Below, piece by piece: positions 32,300 to 43,441 of a DNA stretch of 64,000 nucleotides (the stretch's first letter is position 1; each line of letters begins with the position of its first letter). Location of the stretch: NCBI GenBank assembly GCA_018292915.2, contig JACVVK020000322.1:627501-691500 (forward strand), in the 5' to 3' direction. This DNA comes from Batillaria attramentaria (Eukaryota; Mollusca; Gastropoda; Batillariidae). Made by a program: the position numbers and the translations under genes. The notes below the pieces were generated by a model that saw only the letters and a list, made by a program, of their open reading frames with translations, ran no database searches and was not told the DNA's origin.

Positions 32300-32808
32300 A
32301 GCTTCCTAACGAGTAACATTTCCCTTTTCGTCTGGCTGTGTGAAGTGGTCTATGTACCTATCCATCGTATTAGTCAAGGATATTTTCAATGTGGCCGTCC
32401 TGCCAATCTGTCTGGATTGAATAATGTTCAGATGGAATGTTCATTTAGTGCAGCTGTTCATTTCCCCAACTGACACAAACAGGATGAAAGGGAAACAAAC
32501 AAATACTTATCAGTAGGTATCTGTCACGTACGCACCACAGTTGGTGAGCTTTCTGTAGTGGTAACTCGCCTGTAAACAGCACTTATTCGCCCAACTGGAT
32601 GCTGCAAGCACCATCCACGGACGCTGGAAGACCATGAAATTAACGTGTCGCATTCTGAATGTCATATTCCCTTGCATGACCTTTCCCTATAACTGCAGTG
32701 GTGCCGCTTTAACTGCTGCTCCCCTGCAATGCACGATTCCCTTTTTGTACCGGGATGATCAGAATTAATTGCCTTCTCTGTCGGAGGACTCTGTTGCAAC
32801 TGAATAGG
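32300..32808. other. intronic stretch, nothing recognised
   Basis: No repeat family or coding evidence. Confidence 0.4.
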
Positions 32809-32810
32809 GT

Positions 32811-32811
<1 letters not shown>

Positions 32812-32854
<43 letters not shown>

Positions 32855-33060
32855 GAACTGAAGAGACAGTCGGGGGGACAGAGAAAGAGAGAGGGGGGGG
32901 GGGAGGTGTTTTCAACACTGAGTTTCTCGGTCATAGAGGACTGGTGAAACGTAAGCCATGCTCACTTGGGAAAAGAGAGAGAGAGAGAGAGAGAGAGATT
33001 GACACTTGTGAAGGCGTTTTTTTTTGTTTTTGTTTTTTTCTCTCTCTCTCTCTCTCACTC
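32812..33060. repeat. (GT)n, (GA)n and (TC)n tracts
   Basis: GT 32812-32852, G-rich 32891-32902, GA 32974-32999 and TC 33039-33056. Confidence 0.9.
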
Positions 33061-33064
33061 CTGA

Positions 33065-33455
33065 ACCTCATTTTCTTTGACATTTCCTTTCTTCCTCGCG
33101 TGTCAATCAGCGCCGAGACTTCACTTAAAACGAAAAGTTCAGTAACTTGATAATACATGCCTTACATCTAGCACCTTCTTCCTTCTAATTTCCCCCACCC
33201 ACGACAAACTCCTACGCACACTTCAAGTCTTGCGCTCTACACATATGAAACCATGTTCTGTATACAGGCGGCGGGGGAGGAGGCGAATGTGAAGGAAATT
33301 ACGCCGCTTGAGTTTAAGTGCACTAACGGTTTCCGGTACAAATGGGCGAAACAAGGTCTTAAAGCCTAGATTTTTTTTGCTCCGAAGAGACCAAATTGTT
33401 GCGCAATAAGAGAAAATCTGCTGCTGCTGTGACGGTCTTGGCAAAAGTTTAAAAG
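33065..33455. other. intronic stretch, nothing recognised
   Basis: No repeat family or coding evidence. Confidence 0.4.
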
Positions 33456-33457
33456 TT

Positions 33458-33460
<3 letters not shown>

Positions 33461-33498
<38 letters not shown>

Positions 33499-33525
33499 CC
33501 CCCCCCCCCCCCTCGACTACGTGAT

Positions 33526-33557
<32 letters not shown>
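33461..33557. repeat. (CT)n - C-run - (CT)n
   Basis: Two CT tracts (33461-33496 and 33528-33557) separated by C16 and a short unique stretch. Confidence 0.95.
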
Positions 33558-33559
<2 letters not shown>

Positions 33560-33902
33560 CAGCAGCAACTGGTGGTAGACACTGGACAAGTACACAACAT
33601 TATTGCTAATGATGTCGAGTCGGCTCAATATGATATTATAGTATACACTCGAAAAAGTTATGCTGGAATCCGTCTATTCCGGTCAGCCTATGCTGCAAAC
33701 ACAAGCTTAAATGAGTCGAAGCTCCACATATACTATAGCTTACTGTAGTATGATATCTCACAGTACCGTGCCATTCAAGCAAAAAATAATGGAAAAACAG
33801 ATGCAGTGGGCGGAGAACTGCAAAAACGGGGAATCCCCATGCGCGGTACGTGTTAACTTAATCAGTCTTTTCTACTCAGTTGCAGCTAGCGGATGGCAAA
33901 AG

Positions 33903-33905
<3 letters not shown>

Positions 33906-33953
<48 letters not shown>
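33906..33953. repeat. (CT)n microsatellite
   Basis: About 24 CT units. Confidence 0.95.
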
Positions 33954-33956
<3 letters not shown>

Positions 33957-33959
33957 CTA

Positions 33960-35270
33960 ATCGAACTAAAAGCTTAAAAGGCCCATTAAACGGATCTCCG
34001 TCTCTGACAGAAATTCCTCGCTCTGGCAAGGCCGACAGTCAGTGACAAGGCTGCTTGCTGTACCCCAGCGGATGCCGGCTGCATAATAACCCCTGTTTCC
34101 CCTACGGCCATTTTGTCCGGATGACTCGGAGGGGCGGGCAGATGGTCAGTCCCTAGGGGTAGGGATGAAAGGTGGTGGTGGTGGTGGCGGGGGGAGGGGG
34201 ACGATGGGAGATTACAGATAATGCTGAAGTGACCGTGGTCATGGTGACATCAAAGATCGTCACGTGATGTTACTCCATTTGATGATACGGATGTTGATGA
34301 TATGGCAGTCGGGGAAAGTAGTCATGAAGCTATAAATGATACGTACACCCCCCCCCCCCCCCCGCGAAATAGTCCTTGTTTCTTGCGCGGCGTTAAGCCC
34401 TAGATAACTCAGTAACCCCCCCCCCCCCCCCACACACACACAAGCTTTCCCAAAATAGCAACCTGAACAGTATTCACCAAAATAAACGAACAAACAGAGT
34501 TTTAATACCAAGTTTGCTATTCTATTGGAAGTTTCGATTATCCGCCTTTAAACCGCCAACCCATCCCATCAAAGTGAATCGCAAACCGACAGCCAACCAC
34601 TATAAACAGGTCGAGTCTTGTGTGAAATTTTCTGATCACTGAGTGAAGGTCGGGGTGCTCTCGCAAGCAAACAAACCAATGTTGCAGCTCTGAGAACTGA
34701 GTGGAATTCCTAAGCCGCTGGGACTTAACGGATCCTCAGCGTTGGGCCGGGATCGCAGACAAAACAGCCCCCCCCCCCCCCCCACTATCAAGGTCACCTT
34801 GGAGACTCCAAACTCAAAACTCCTGCAAATTCCATACCCAATCACCTCGTGTTTGCGAACAACACACAAATCACCACCTATCTCTGACACCGACACGGAA
34901 TTTTCTAATTTTCCGTGAAACTCGACCGCCATCTCATCACGTTTCCGCTTTCAGAGCAACACGGCGAGACAACTTTTGTTGATGCCGGAGACCTCCCAGG
35001 GGCATGTTCCTGCGTTTAGGTTTGCGGGCCCTGTGCTTGTCTCTCCCGCCGCACCGTTGTTGTTTCACCTGGTCTGGGGATCAAACCGCGTGTAGGTGCA
35101 CATTGGGAAGCACGAGCCAATAGTCCCCTTGCGACCCGCTCTGTGTATACTGTGTTGCTCCGCGCCATCAGAAATGCAGACAGTACGAGAACAGCTGGCT
35201 TCACTGACATCGCATCCCATCAAATAGTGGACACTGAGTATTTACGTGGTCAGCGCTGACTGACCGACGC
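33960..35270. other. intron with C-runs and an element-G end
   Basis: C-runs at 34348-34363, 34417-34430 and 34768-34783. Element G (34364-34412) lies between the first two. No gene. Confidence 0.5.
34364..34412 (+). mobile_element. element G, 3' end, copy 2
   Basis: GCGAAATAGTCCTTGTTTCT, TGCGCGGCGTTAAGCCCTAG and ATAACTCAGTAAC match the terminus at 22103 and 39099. It is sandwiched between C-runs, suggesting post-insertion expansion or replacement of the body. Confidence 0.7.
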
Positions 35271-35739
35271 GTTAACCTGGGGACCTATGCATGGACACGA
35301 CCTAAACGCGTAGGCCCTGCCTAAATTCGTAGGCTCTGACTAAATCTCGGAAATCGGTATGCATGGACACAGACAACGGGGTAGTCAGGGTCTAAACGGC
35401 AGCCTAAACAGCCCCGATTTAGTCAGGCGAAATCGGCGGCCTAAATGCCGTAGGCTCGGCCTAAACGACAATCAGCATGGCGTTTTTCGGTGTTGTGGAG
35501 TTTCATTCGACTATGCCAAGGCCTAGATCGTGTTTTACGGGTATATGTGTACTATACTGCGAGCGTCTTTGGTGTGTACTGTTTTGCATGGCACTCTCAT
35601 CAGTGGCTCAGTCGATCCGGTCAGCATGTCACTGTGACCTGCGCTGTGCCAGTCTCACCAGTCTAAAGATTTCTGCATTTAGTTTGCTCACCTTCCTTGA
35701 GAGGTGATATGGGAGTATGTCATCCATTCCGTAGACAAT

Positions 35740-36815
35740 TACTTACTTACTTACTTAGGCCCCTGGCTCCACGTGGAGCATAGGCCATCGACAACCCTTC
35801 GCCATCGCACTCTGTTCTGGGCTATTCTTGCCACTCCAGTCCAGTTGGTCCCCTGCTTATATAACTCTGCCTCAGTGTCCCGCCTCCAGCTGTTGCGAGG
35901 CCGGCCTCTCTTCCTTTTCCCCTGTGGGTTCCATGTCAGGGCTTGGCGTGTGGTGCTGGATGCTGGCTTCCTGAGGGTGTGTCCAATCCAGCCCCACTTC
36001 CTCCGCAGGATCTGCTTGGCCGCTGGTTCCTGCCCTGCTCGCTCCCACAGCTCTTCGTTACGGATCTTCTCTGGCCAACGGATGTTGAAGATGCGCCTCA
36101 GACAGGTGTTGAGAAATGTCTGGATCTTCTGCTGCATCGTCCTCGTTGTCCTCCATGTTTCGCATCCGTAGAGCAGAACTGACTTCACGTTGGAGTTGAA
36201 GATGCGAAGTTTGGTTCTTATGCTGACAACTTTGGATGCCCAGATGTTCTTCAGCATGACCATTGCTGCTCTTGCCTTGCCGATTCTGGCTGTGACGTCT
36301 CGGTCTGTGCCTCCCTGTCCATCAACCACACTTCCCAGGTAGACAAAGGACTCTACCTCCCTGATGGGCTCTCCACCGACTGTGACTGGTGTGTTGGCAG
36401 TGGTGTTGATCTTCATCAGCTCGGTTTTCCTCCTGTTGATCTTGAGCCCTGTTCCGGCTGATGTGGCTTCCAGGCACGTAGTCTTGTCCTGCATCTGGCT
36501 GTGGCTGTGAGACAGGAGCGCCAGGTCGTCCGCAAAGTCGAGGTCATCCAGCTGCGTCCAGAGTGTCCACTGTATCCCGTTTTTCCTGCCTGTTGTGGTG
36601 GTCTTCATGATCCAGTCGATGACCAGGAGGAAGAGGAACGGGGACAACAGGCATCCCTGGCGGACTCCGGTCTTCACCTCGAAGCTTTCTGACAACTGGC
36701 CGGCATGGGCAATCCTGCAGCTCATGTCTTTGTAGGTGCACTGGATCAGGGAGATGATCTTCCCAGGAACTCCATAGTGCCTTAGCAGCTTCCACAGCGC
36801 CTCTCTGTCTACACT
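35740..36815 (-). mobile_element. 5'-truncated RTE-like LINE, recent insertion
   Basis: The minus strand ends in (AAGT)n (35740-35756). Perfect 14-bp duplications ATTCCGTAGACAAT flank it (35726-35739 and 36816-36829), giving a 1076-bp insert truncated within the reverse transcriptase. The target is the DNA element at 35281-37268. Confidence 0.95.
35751..36815 (-). pseudogene. reverse transcriptase, C-terminal two-thirds
   Basis: The frame is open for about 354 codons from the truncation (SVDREALWKLLRHYGVPGK) to a stop at the LINE tail. Visible motifs are GVRQGCLLSPFLF, the catalytic DFADDLALLSHS (YADD-type box as FADD), GLKINRRKTELM, FVYLGSVV, LLYGCETWR and a C-terminal GKRKRGRPRNSWRR region. 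The style matches RTE-clade elements. It lacks the endonuclease and N-terminal finger regions, so it is dead on arrival, yet has no stops, supporting a recent insertion. Extension of the open frame upstream to 37085 is flanking DNA, not LINE. Confidence 0.92.
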
Positions 36816-37273
36816 ATTCCGTAGACAATATTCCCCTTTATTTCTGTTGTTCAGTATTTTTACGTCTGAGTCCGGCCCGAGGTTCAACTTGACTCGCAGA
36901 AACTGATGCACAGTGCCGCGTGGTGGGTCAGTCTGCCACATGTACCGGCCGACTGACCGCCCGCGCGCGGTGTGTATTGCGTAAGGCATCCCGCTGGCTG
37001 TTCCTTTCCCGCGGCGCTGGGCTGTCTCGTTGAACACATGCGCATGCGTACTCTCACAATTGGCTGGGGAATACCGGAATCCCACACTCTAAATTTAGAT
37101 AAAGCAGATGACGTCACGTAGGCCGACTTCAAGTCTGAGACTTGGTTGTCTGGGCTGTTGTCCGCGTCCATGCATAGCGGTTGCGCGAGAAATTTAGACC
37201 GAGACTGCCAAGTCTGAGACTTGGCGTTTAGGCTGTGCCTACGGAAGGTTGTGTCCATGCATAGGTCCCCTGG

Positions 37274-38050
37274 AGCTGTATGCACGACGGGGGTTTAACC
37301 CGTTCAGCCCGAGATACGTCTACAGCTGTAACAAGATTTCAGCCCCCACTGCGACTGCAGTCGTAGGAGTCATTAGTGTGCAAAATCTTGAATCTCTTGC
37401 ACCGTTTTGTCAAGTAATAGCACATGACGTACGGTAAGTCGATCACGTGACGTTGTTTAATGGGCGGGAAAGGGGGGTGATTTTAAGACTGACGTAACTG
37501 CCTTTTATCTTAAATGACGTCAATGGACTTGCACGGTGGAAATAGTCTTCACAATATAATACAGCTCTGAAGGCGATACACTGACGTCTGCTGGCCGTAA
37601 GAACGAAAATTGCAACGGCCCGAGGTTGTTCCTATAGACCGTGCCGGTCCGGCTTTGGCAGACGCTGTGCCTTTCGGCTTCTAAGTTCTAGCTGTTTGCT
37701 CGGTGCCATCTTGTTGAACCCCCGTGTCCACACAGACTCCGTTGTCGGTGATATCGCCTTAGTATCTCAAAGCGATCCGGGCTTTTCAGTGTTGACAGTT
37801 TTCATCGACTTGTCTGCAAAGTTCATTTTCTTGTCATGTGTTATCTTGTCTTTCCAGCTGTATCACAGACGTAGTTAGTGAAAAACTTGTCTGCGTGGGT
37901 GGGGGGAAAGGCTTTCCTTTGTTATCCTAGATCACAGACAATAGACGTCAAACGCGGCAACATGGAGCATACACACAAAGGTCTGACGTTGACACCTGAG
38001 TGTTTCTAGCTAACCCGAGACCTTGCACAGGATGACTGTAAATTATAATA
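37274..38050. other. intronic stretch, nothing recognised
   Basis: Unique-looking; no gene or repeat recognised. Confidence 0.4.
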
Positions 38051-38052
38051 CT

Positions 38053-38057
<5 letters not shown>

Positions 38058-38087
<30 letters not shown>

Positions 38088-38130
38088 CGTGGCGGAAAAG
38101 GACGTTAAACTGCCTAACACCCCACCTCCA
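38058..38130 (+). mobile_element. (CT)n followed by SINE A 3' fragment
   Basis: CT tract 38058-38084, then AAACGTGGCGGAAAAGGACG, TTAAACTGCCTAACACCCCA. Only the tail remains. Confidence 0.75.
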
Positions 38131-38134
38131 CCCT

Positions 38135-38484
38135 GTCTCTCTTTCTCATATCACAGTCAAGGTTAAATTGGATGTGGCCAACCTGTAAATCAAATTTAAT
38201 AGTGGATTTAATAGTGTTCAGGTAGACTGTTCAGTTAGGTTAGCTGTCCCTTGATTCCCCTCATAACCTACTCGTTAGATCCGTTTGTCATCACCCCGTT
38301 CTGTTTAGTTATACACAAGCTTACCAACCTCTCTCTGTCTCTCCCCCTCTGTCTCTCTCTCTAGCTATGCTTATACTTAAGGCTTTGGAACTTCGTGACA
38401 TGCTGTGTACGTGTTCCCCTCACCCCCACCCCTCTTAGTCATGGGCCGAAAAGCCTAAACTGAATAAAACATGTCATTGTCATT

Positions 38485-38485
<1 letters not shown>
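38135..38485. other. intronic stretch, nothing recognised
   Basis: AATAAAACATGTCATTGTCATT at its right end resembles a retroelement 3' tail. Confidence 0.4.

Positions 38486-38487
<2 letters not shown>

Positions 38488-38560
<73 letters not shown>
38488..38560. repeat. (TC)n(CA)n microsatellite
   Basis: About 16 TC units then 20 CA units; a further short CA run lies at 38593-38610. Confidence 0.95.
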
Positions 38561-38562
<2 letters not shown>

Positions 38563-38639
38563 TTCCAAATAAGGGCGGTCACACGTATGCATGCACACAC
38601 ACACACACACCCGAGTGATATGCAAAACTGAAAAGCGAG

Positions 38640-38960
38640 CCAAAATTACCACTCACTCAATCCCGCATAACACAGACAGAAACTCCGGAAAACGATGCCA
38701 GTTCAAAGAAACTTGTATCGGCCGACGGAGACAAAGCCAAGCGAGGCGGCAAACAGACCAGATTGGAATCGACCTCCCCAAGCAGACGACGGCACAATAA
38801 CCGTGACGCCTCGAACCAATCAGCCCCCCCCCCTCCTCCCCCCTCCCCCTCCCGCCTCCTACACCCCTCCTTCCCCGCACACCCTCCTTCGTACGGTCTA
38901 GATGTCGTCTCCACGGGGTGTAAACAAAATGAATGAGCGTGGTTCTGGTGCTACTCGCTT
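38640..38960 (-). repeat. dispersed repeat H, copy 1
   Basis: ACGACGGCACAATAACCGTG, ACGCCTCGAACCAATCAGCC and a C-rich tract match the copy near 39791-39842. The relation extends weakly on both sides. Function unknown. Confidence 0.6.
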
Positions 38961-39098
38961 GAGTTTCGACGATAATTGCTTTATACGTCATTACAATTAA
39001 GTATTTATTATTTGAAGGGGATAGATTTTTTTTTATTTATATATGTTTACATCTTGTTTTATTGTCTTCCGTTTTATTTTAGTCTGGCGAAGATTAGC

Positions 39099-39133
39099 CG
39101 CGAAATAGTCTTTGTTGCTTGCGCGGCGTTTAG

Positions 39134-39165
<32 letters not shown>

Positions 39166-39180
39166 GACTAACTAACTAAC
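39099..39180 (+). mobile_element. element G, 3' end with (AACT)n tail, copy 3
   Basis: GCGAAATAGTCTTTGTTGCT, TGCGCGGCGTTTAG and about ten AACT units. Confidence 0.8.
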
Positions 39181-39412
39181 ATTACCATCTACTTTGCACG
39201 TTTCTTATGCATGTTCTCAGTTACAGTTTTTCTGTCTGGATTTTATTTCTAACCCTCATTATTCGTCGTTCGGTGTCGGTTGTTGTTGTTTTATGTGTGC
39301 GGTGGCAAAATGATTTCCCTTTTGGAATCAGTATTTCTGATTCGATTTGATTTGATTAAAGAAGTATATCTGAGATATGAACATTCACGCATCTTTGCAT
39401 TGTAGTGCAGTG

Positions 39413-39593
39413 GGTGGGTGGGGGTGGGTGGGTGTTTGGGGGTTTCACGTCCTTTTCCACCACGTACGGGTGATATCAAAGACGGGGCAACGATGAAAAA
39501 GCCAGCACAAATATTTGGCCCCAACCGGGATACGAACTAACGGCCCGAGCGATAGAAGTCCAACGTTCTACCATTCGGCCACCCCGGCTCCCC
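39413..39593 (-). mobile_element. SINE family A, full length
   Basis: Complete reverse-oriented copy with 13-bp duplications TTGTAGTGCAGTG (39400-39412) and TTGTAGTACAGTG (39594-39606), one mismatch. Confidence 0.95.
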
Positions 39594-39719
39594 TTGTAGT
39601 ACAGTGAAAGTCAAACTCGTTGTCTAGTTGATAAACGGTTCCTTTCTTTGGCACACCGACAAGCCGAGGTCCAATGGAAACACTCGGTGCTACTGATTGG
39701 CAACACTCTGTCCTGGCGG

Positions 39720-39970
39720 TGCTAGTTTTTGAAGCGGAATCGCACCGGAGACACTGGCGTCTATTTTGGTTACACCCCGTGGAACAGACGACGACACAAT
39801 AACCGTGACGCCACAAACCAGTCAGCCCTCCCCCCCCCCCCCCACCCCTTTTCTCCTCTCCCGCAACCCCTTCACTCGTCCGTCTACATCTCTTCTCTCC
39901 ATCCCCCCCCCCCCACCTCGCCTCCCTACTCATCAGTCCAGCCGCACGGAATTTTGCTGATTGCTGTGAC
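39720..39970 (-). repeat. dispersed repeat H, copy 2
   Basis: ACGACGACACAATAACCGTG, ACGCCACAAACCAGTCAGCC and a C-rich tract (39829-39920), about 1.0 kb from copy 1 in the same orientation. Confidence 0.6.
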
Positions 39971-40196
39971 GACGCCATAAAAAAAACCGGCAATGAAAAT
40001 TTCCAATTTGCTGGCAGCGCGCAATATTGCGTTTTGTGTAGCGTCACTGTGATGTGTTGATGAAATGATTGATCGGTCCAGCAGTGTGTGACGGGCGGCG
40101 GGCTTATGAGAGGAGATGGGCAGAAGCTTGTTGTGGCACAAAGCTGGGCTCAGCCCTTTCATATTCTGGCATGCGGGGAGGGGGAATCGGCTTACT

Positions 40197-40510
40197 CGGC
40201 TCTCGCAGTATTGTATCACATCTACTTGAATGCACTTTAGGCAAAACTAGGAACCAGCGTGGGCTCTCGCAGGATGGTATTACATCTGGAGAGTGTAGTG
40301 AAGTAGTAGACGCCAGGTCCACTACGGACACCGAGGCGGAGGTTCGAATCCCTGGTGGGCAGGACTCTGGTCGGGGTTTTCCCCTGCCAGCTCGAGTCAA
40401 TTTCACGTGCAGACTCCGTTGCACACGTTGAGTGTCTGCAGCGAGTTCGCACTCTCGCCGAGTGGGTTTTCTGTTCACACGATACCAGCGTGCACTGAGC
40501 AGACTGTACT
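40197..40510 (+). mobile_element. possible tRNA-headed SINE (family F)
   Basis: AGGCGGAGGTTCGAATCCCT resembles a B box, preceded by a tRNA-sized region. GGCTCTCGCAG.AT.GTAT.ACATCT appears twice (40197 and 40258), possibly a local duplication. No second copy in the window. Confidence 0.4.
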
Positions 40511-40559
40511 GCCGGCCTGGCGCTGGACAACAGGTTACAGACCGGTATTAGCTACCGGG

Positions 40560-41270
40560 TCATGTAGTGATCGGCTAAATATAGTAGAAAATCTTTGCCC
40601 CTTTTAAAATGTGTGTGCAGAGTCAAAACAATGGCAATCTGGTGCTTTTTGTTGGCTTTGTAAACAAGTTTCGTACCAGGTAAAATTAGGGAAAAATTAG
40701 GCTGGCTTGTGGACTATTTGTATTCATGCGCGGCTGGCACTAGAGCCAACAGACGACCGTGGAAGGAGGGGGTATGTGGTCGCTGCCAACATTGCCAAAA
40801 AACGGAAAACTGGAATTTGTCAAAATTTACTCTACACATGAGTCTATGGCTGCCTGATTTTTTAAATGATTTTTTTGGGTGAATTTTAAAGCATTTCTAG
40901 GGTGTCATCTGCAACGTTATGTGTAAGAGGAATATATAGCGTTTTCTTCCAAATGCGCATCTCTGTTACGTAGCCCAATACAAAACGCGCGAGCAGCGGC
41001 GGCTGGCTGGCGTGGCGAGGAAAAAAATAGTTCTAACCACAGGCGTGGCGACGGTGTTCCTAGGCAGTGCCCCTGGGGAGCGGGTTTAATTGTCTTGGAG
41101 TGCAGTTTACCGCTGGTATGCGTGCATATTCGTCACGTGTGACAGAGGTTACGGTGCCTGTCTCGTCTTCGTGTACACAGGAGCGCACAACGACCAAGTG
41201 TGCACTTTAAAAGATCCCGTTCCGCCCGAAGAAGATTTACAAATACAAACAAATCTATCCGAACGTCCTT
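40560..41270. other. intronic stretch, nothing recognised
   Basis: No repeat family or coding evidence. Confidence 0.4.
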
Positions 41271-41284
41271 TAGGCAAACTTTGA

Positions 41285-41462
41285 GGGTGGGGTGGGTTTT
41301 TGGGGGTTTAACGTCCTTTTCCACCACATAGGGTGATATCAAAGACGGGGCAACGATGAAAAAGCCAGCACAAAATTATAATATTTGGCCCCAGCCGGGA
41401 TCGAACTCACGACCCGAGCATTAGAAACCCAACGCTCTACCATTCGACCACCCCAGCTCCCA
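41285..41462 (-). mobile_element. SINE family A, full length
   Basis: Complete reverse-oriented copy with 13-bp duplications AGGCAAACTTTGA (41272-41284) and AGGCAAACCTTGA (41463-41475). A small TTATAA-type insertion in the body (41374-41380) resembles those in the copies at 23586 and 47172. Confidence 0.95.
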
Positions 41463-41479
41463 AGGCAAACCTTGAAGTA

Positions 41480-42425
41480 ATTCACGGAGCTACTCATGAT
41501 CCTCTACAGCCTAGCTTTAAAAGAAGTCGAACAAAAAAAAATGTAAGGAATGAAATCACAGATTTGAGGGGGAAAAAAAATGACCGTGAACAAACATTCC
41601 TATGAATTCTCTTTGCAGTAAAGAAGATTTGGCAGTGTAATTATACAAAGCAGAATAAAGTACCCAAAAAGTACAGGAAAGAAGGAGAAAAAGACGAGGA
41701 AGAAAAAAGAGAAAGAAGAGGGGAACTGAAAGAAGAAGAAGAAGAAGAAAAAGAAAAAGGGAAATATGAAGGAAATAGATATTGGCAATATCTGTTTCGG
41801 TGGGTTCTGTGGCAGCAACCAGCAATGAACGCGAATTATGACCACATACGCGCACGAAATCAATATCCCTACAATGCTGCATAAAAAAAGGCTTTACCAA
41901 TAAACTTGTCTAGGCGTGACGCTCTCACACATCACATTCTGGTAGCAGTGAAACAGGAAGCCCCCAGTTCTCGCACCACTTCTGCTTCTGCAAAATAATG
42001 GGCTACCGTTTCCGCCGTATTGTATTTCAAACACGGACAGAGCGTGAGAATTTTTTTTTTTAAATTAGGCCATGCCGATGTGTGTTTGCAAAAGAATCAA
42101 TATCAAATATTGTTATATACTTGTACTTGTTAGAAGATGTAAAACACAGCTTGGGACTATTCAGGTTGGATTGAAAACGGTGCACACCCACGTAATTCAT
42201 ATAGAGTGGATGGGTGCGTGTTTTTTTAGGTTTACAAGTGTAGACTTGTCAAACACTGTGTTTGGTGAACAATGCAAAATAGCGACTGGTCGATAGTTTG
42301 GTCGACAAGAGACATACATCGTCCTTCAAGATCCAGAGAGAGAGGGAGAGATGGGAGGAGGAGGGGGGGGGGGAGTTGGTGGTGGGAGACACATGACTTT
42401 ATCAGCATGAGATCCAGGGGCATAG
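41480..42425. other. intronic stretch, GA/GAA-rich patch
   Basis: A purine-rich run (41690-41770) produces spurious open frames. No gene. Confidence 0.4.
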
Positions 42426-42435
42426 TTCCAGGTTC

Positions 42436-43342
42436 CACACCGGTAACGCGGCTAAGCCGCGAATCCGACCGGCTGTCGATCGCAGTGACTGTTTTAGGCC
42501 GGAAAAGCGCGACACGCATGCGGTGATGTGCAAGAATGCTGCCAGGAAAGCTAAGAACTGAAATGAATTTGATCATATTGTTATATGCACATATCAGTAA
42601 GACTTTCATCTTCCCACCCAAAGCGATTTTATATCGAAAATTTTATTCATGTAAGGACACGAGTCATATTTGTTCGACTGCAATGAGACTTGGGAGCTAT
42701 TTTGCAGTTTAACACGAAGCTGACAAAAAATACCACGTTCATTCCAGTAATTTCAAAACAGACACGTATCCTTGATGTCTTTGTGACTTGCATGCCAATT
42801 GTTGTGACGTAGGATGCTTTAGTGTTTTCGCAATTTAAAAAAATATCAGAGCAGTGCGAAATCCTCGGCTAAGAACCGGCCAACCGTCTGTTTGATACAG
42901 GCTGGTTCTTAGCCGGGGCGAGTGCTGGTTCATAGCCACAAAATATTCACTACCAATTTTCTTTCTCGAACTGCGCGCGATCTAAGCCACAAATTGCACT
43001 AATTTTCTAGGTGTGGCCACAAGACATATTATAAAACTGGGACGTTTTCATAAACGTGACTTTCCTTTCTATAATTTTATATTATCGCGAATGAAAGTGA
43101 ATTTTCTACAGAAAACGAGACTAAATTGCTTCCAACGTGAGTGTACGCGCAAGTAGCACCACAAAAACCACTTACGAGTTGAACAGAGACCTTCTGCGAC
43201 ACGACAGGCCAACCTCAGATCGAGACAAGCTTTCACAAGTACAGCGCAGATGATTTTCTGAGAGAAGTCGCGTGCGGCCAAGCAACGCTAGCGCTCAACG
43301 CCGCAAGCCGGTCAGAATCGGGATAGCCGCGTCACCGGTGTG
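42436..43342. mobile_element. inverted-repeat DNA element, about 0.9 kb
   Basis: The left end CACACCGGTAACGCGGCTA pairs with the right end (minus strand CACACCGGTGACGCGGCTAT). Similarity continues to GACCGGCT for about 45 bp and weakly to about 85 bp. AGGTTCCA occurs at 42430-42437 and 43343-43350; with two bases shared with the left TIR the duplication is 6-8 bp, suggestive of hAT-type (8 bp). No transposase is recognised, so it is a non-autonomous copy. Confidence 0.7.
42863..42918. repeat. 19-bp hairpin inside the DNA element
   Basis: CCTCGGCTAAGAACCGGCC (42863-42881) and GGCTGGTTCTTAGCCGGGG (42900-42918) are reverse complements at 17 of 19 positions with an 18-base loop. CGGCTAAG also appears in the left terminal repeat (42449-42456). 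Confidence 0.85.
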
Positions 43343-43396
43343 AGGTTCCAAACCTGTCCTTGATACTGCATACTACTTACTTACTACAATGTAGAC

Positions 43397-43399
<3 letters not shown>

Positions 43400-43438
<39 letters not shown>
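43400..43438. repeat. (GA)n microsatellite
   Basis: About 19 GA units. Confidence 0.95.

Positions 43439-43439
<1 letters not shown>

Positions 43440-43441
<2 letters not shown>

Larger units (their letters stand above)
35281..37268. mobile_element. inverted-repeat DNA element with 5-bp duplication, carrying a LINE insertion
   Basis: The left end GGACCTATGCATGGACAC is matched by the inverted right end (37249-37268), and similarity continues imperfectly for about 190 bp: a second ATGCATGGAC block at 35361-35370 and 37169-37178. Direct repeat CCTGG flanks the ends (35276-35280 and 37269-37273). The subterminal palindrome AAGTCT-G-AGACTT occurs twice (37131, 37210), as transposase-binding repeats often do. 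Removing the LINE gives an element of about 0.9 kb. No transposase domain is recognised. A 5-bp duplication does not let me name a superfamily. Confidence 0.75.

Noticed and set aside
36816..37085. N-terminal extension of the reverse-transcriptase frame to a Met at 37085
   Set aside because: The 14-bp target duplication ends the LINE at 36815; the extension is flanking transposon DNA joined by chance in frame.
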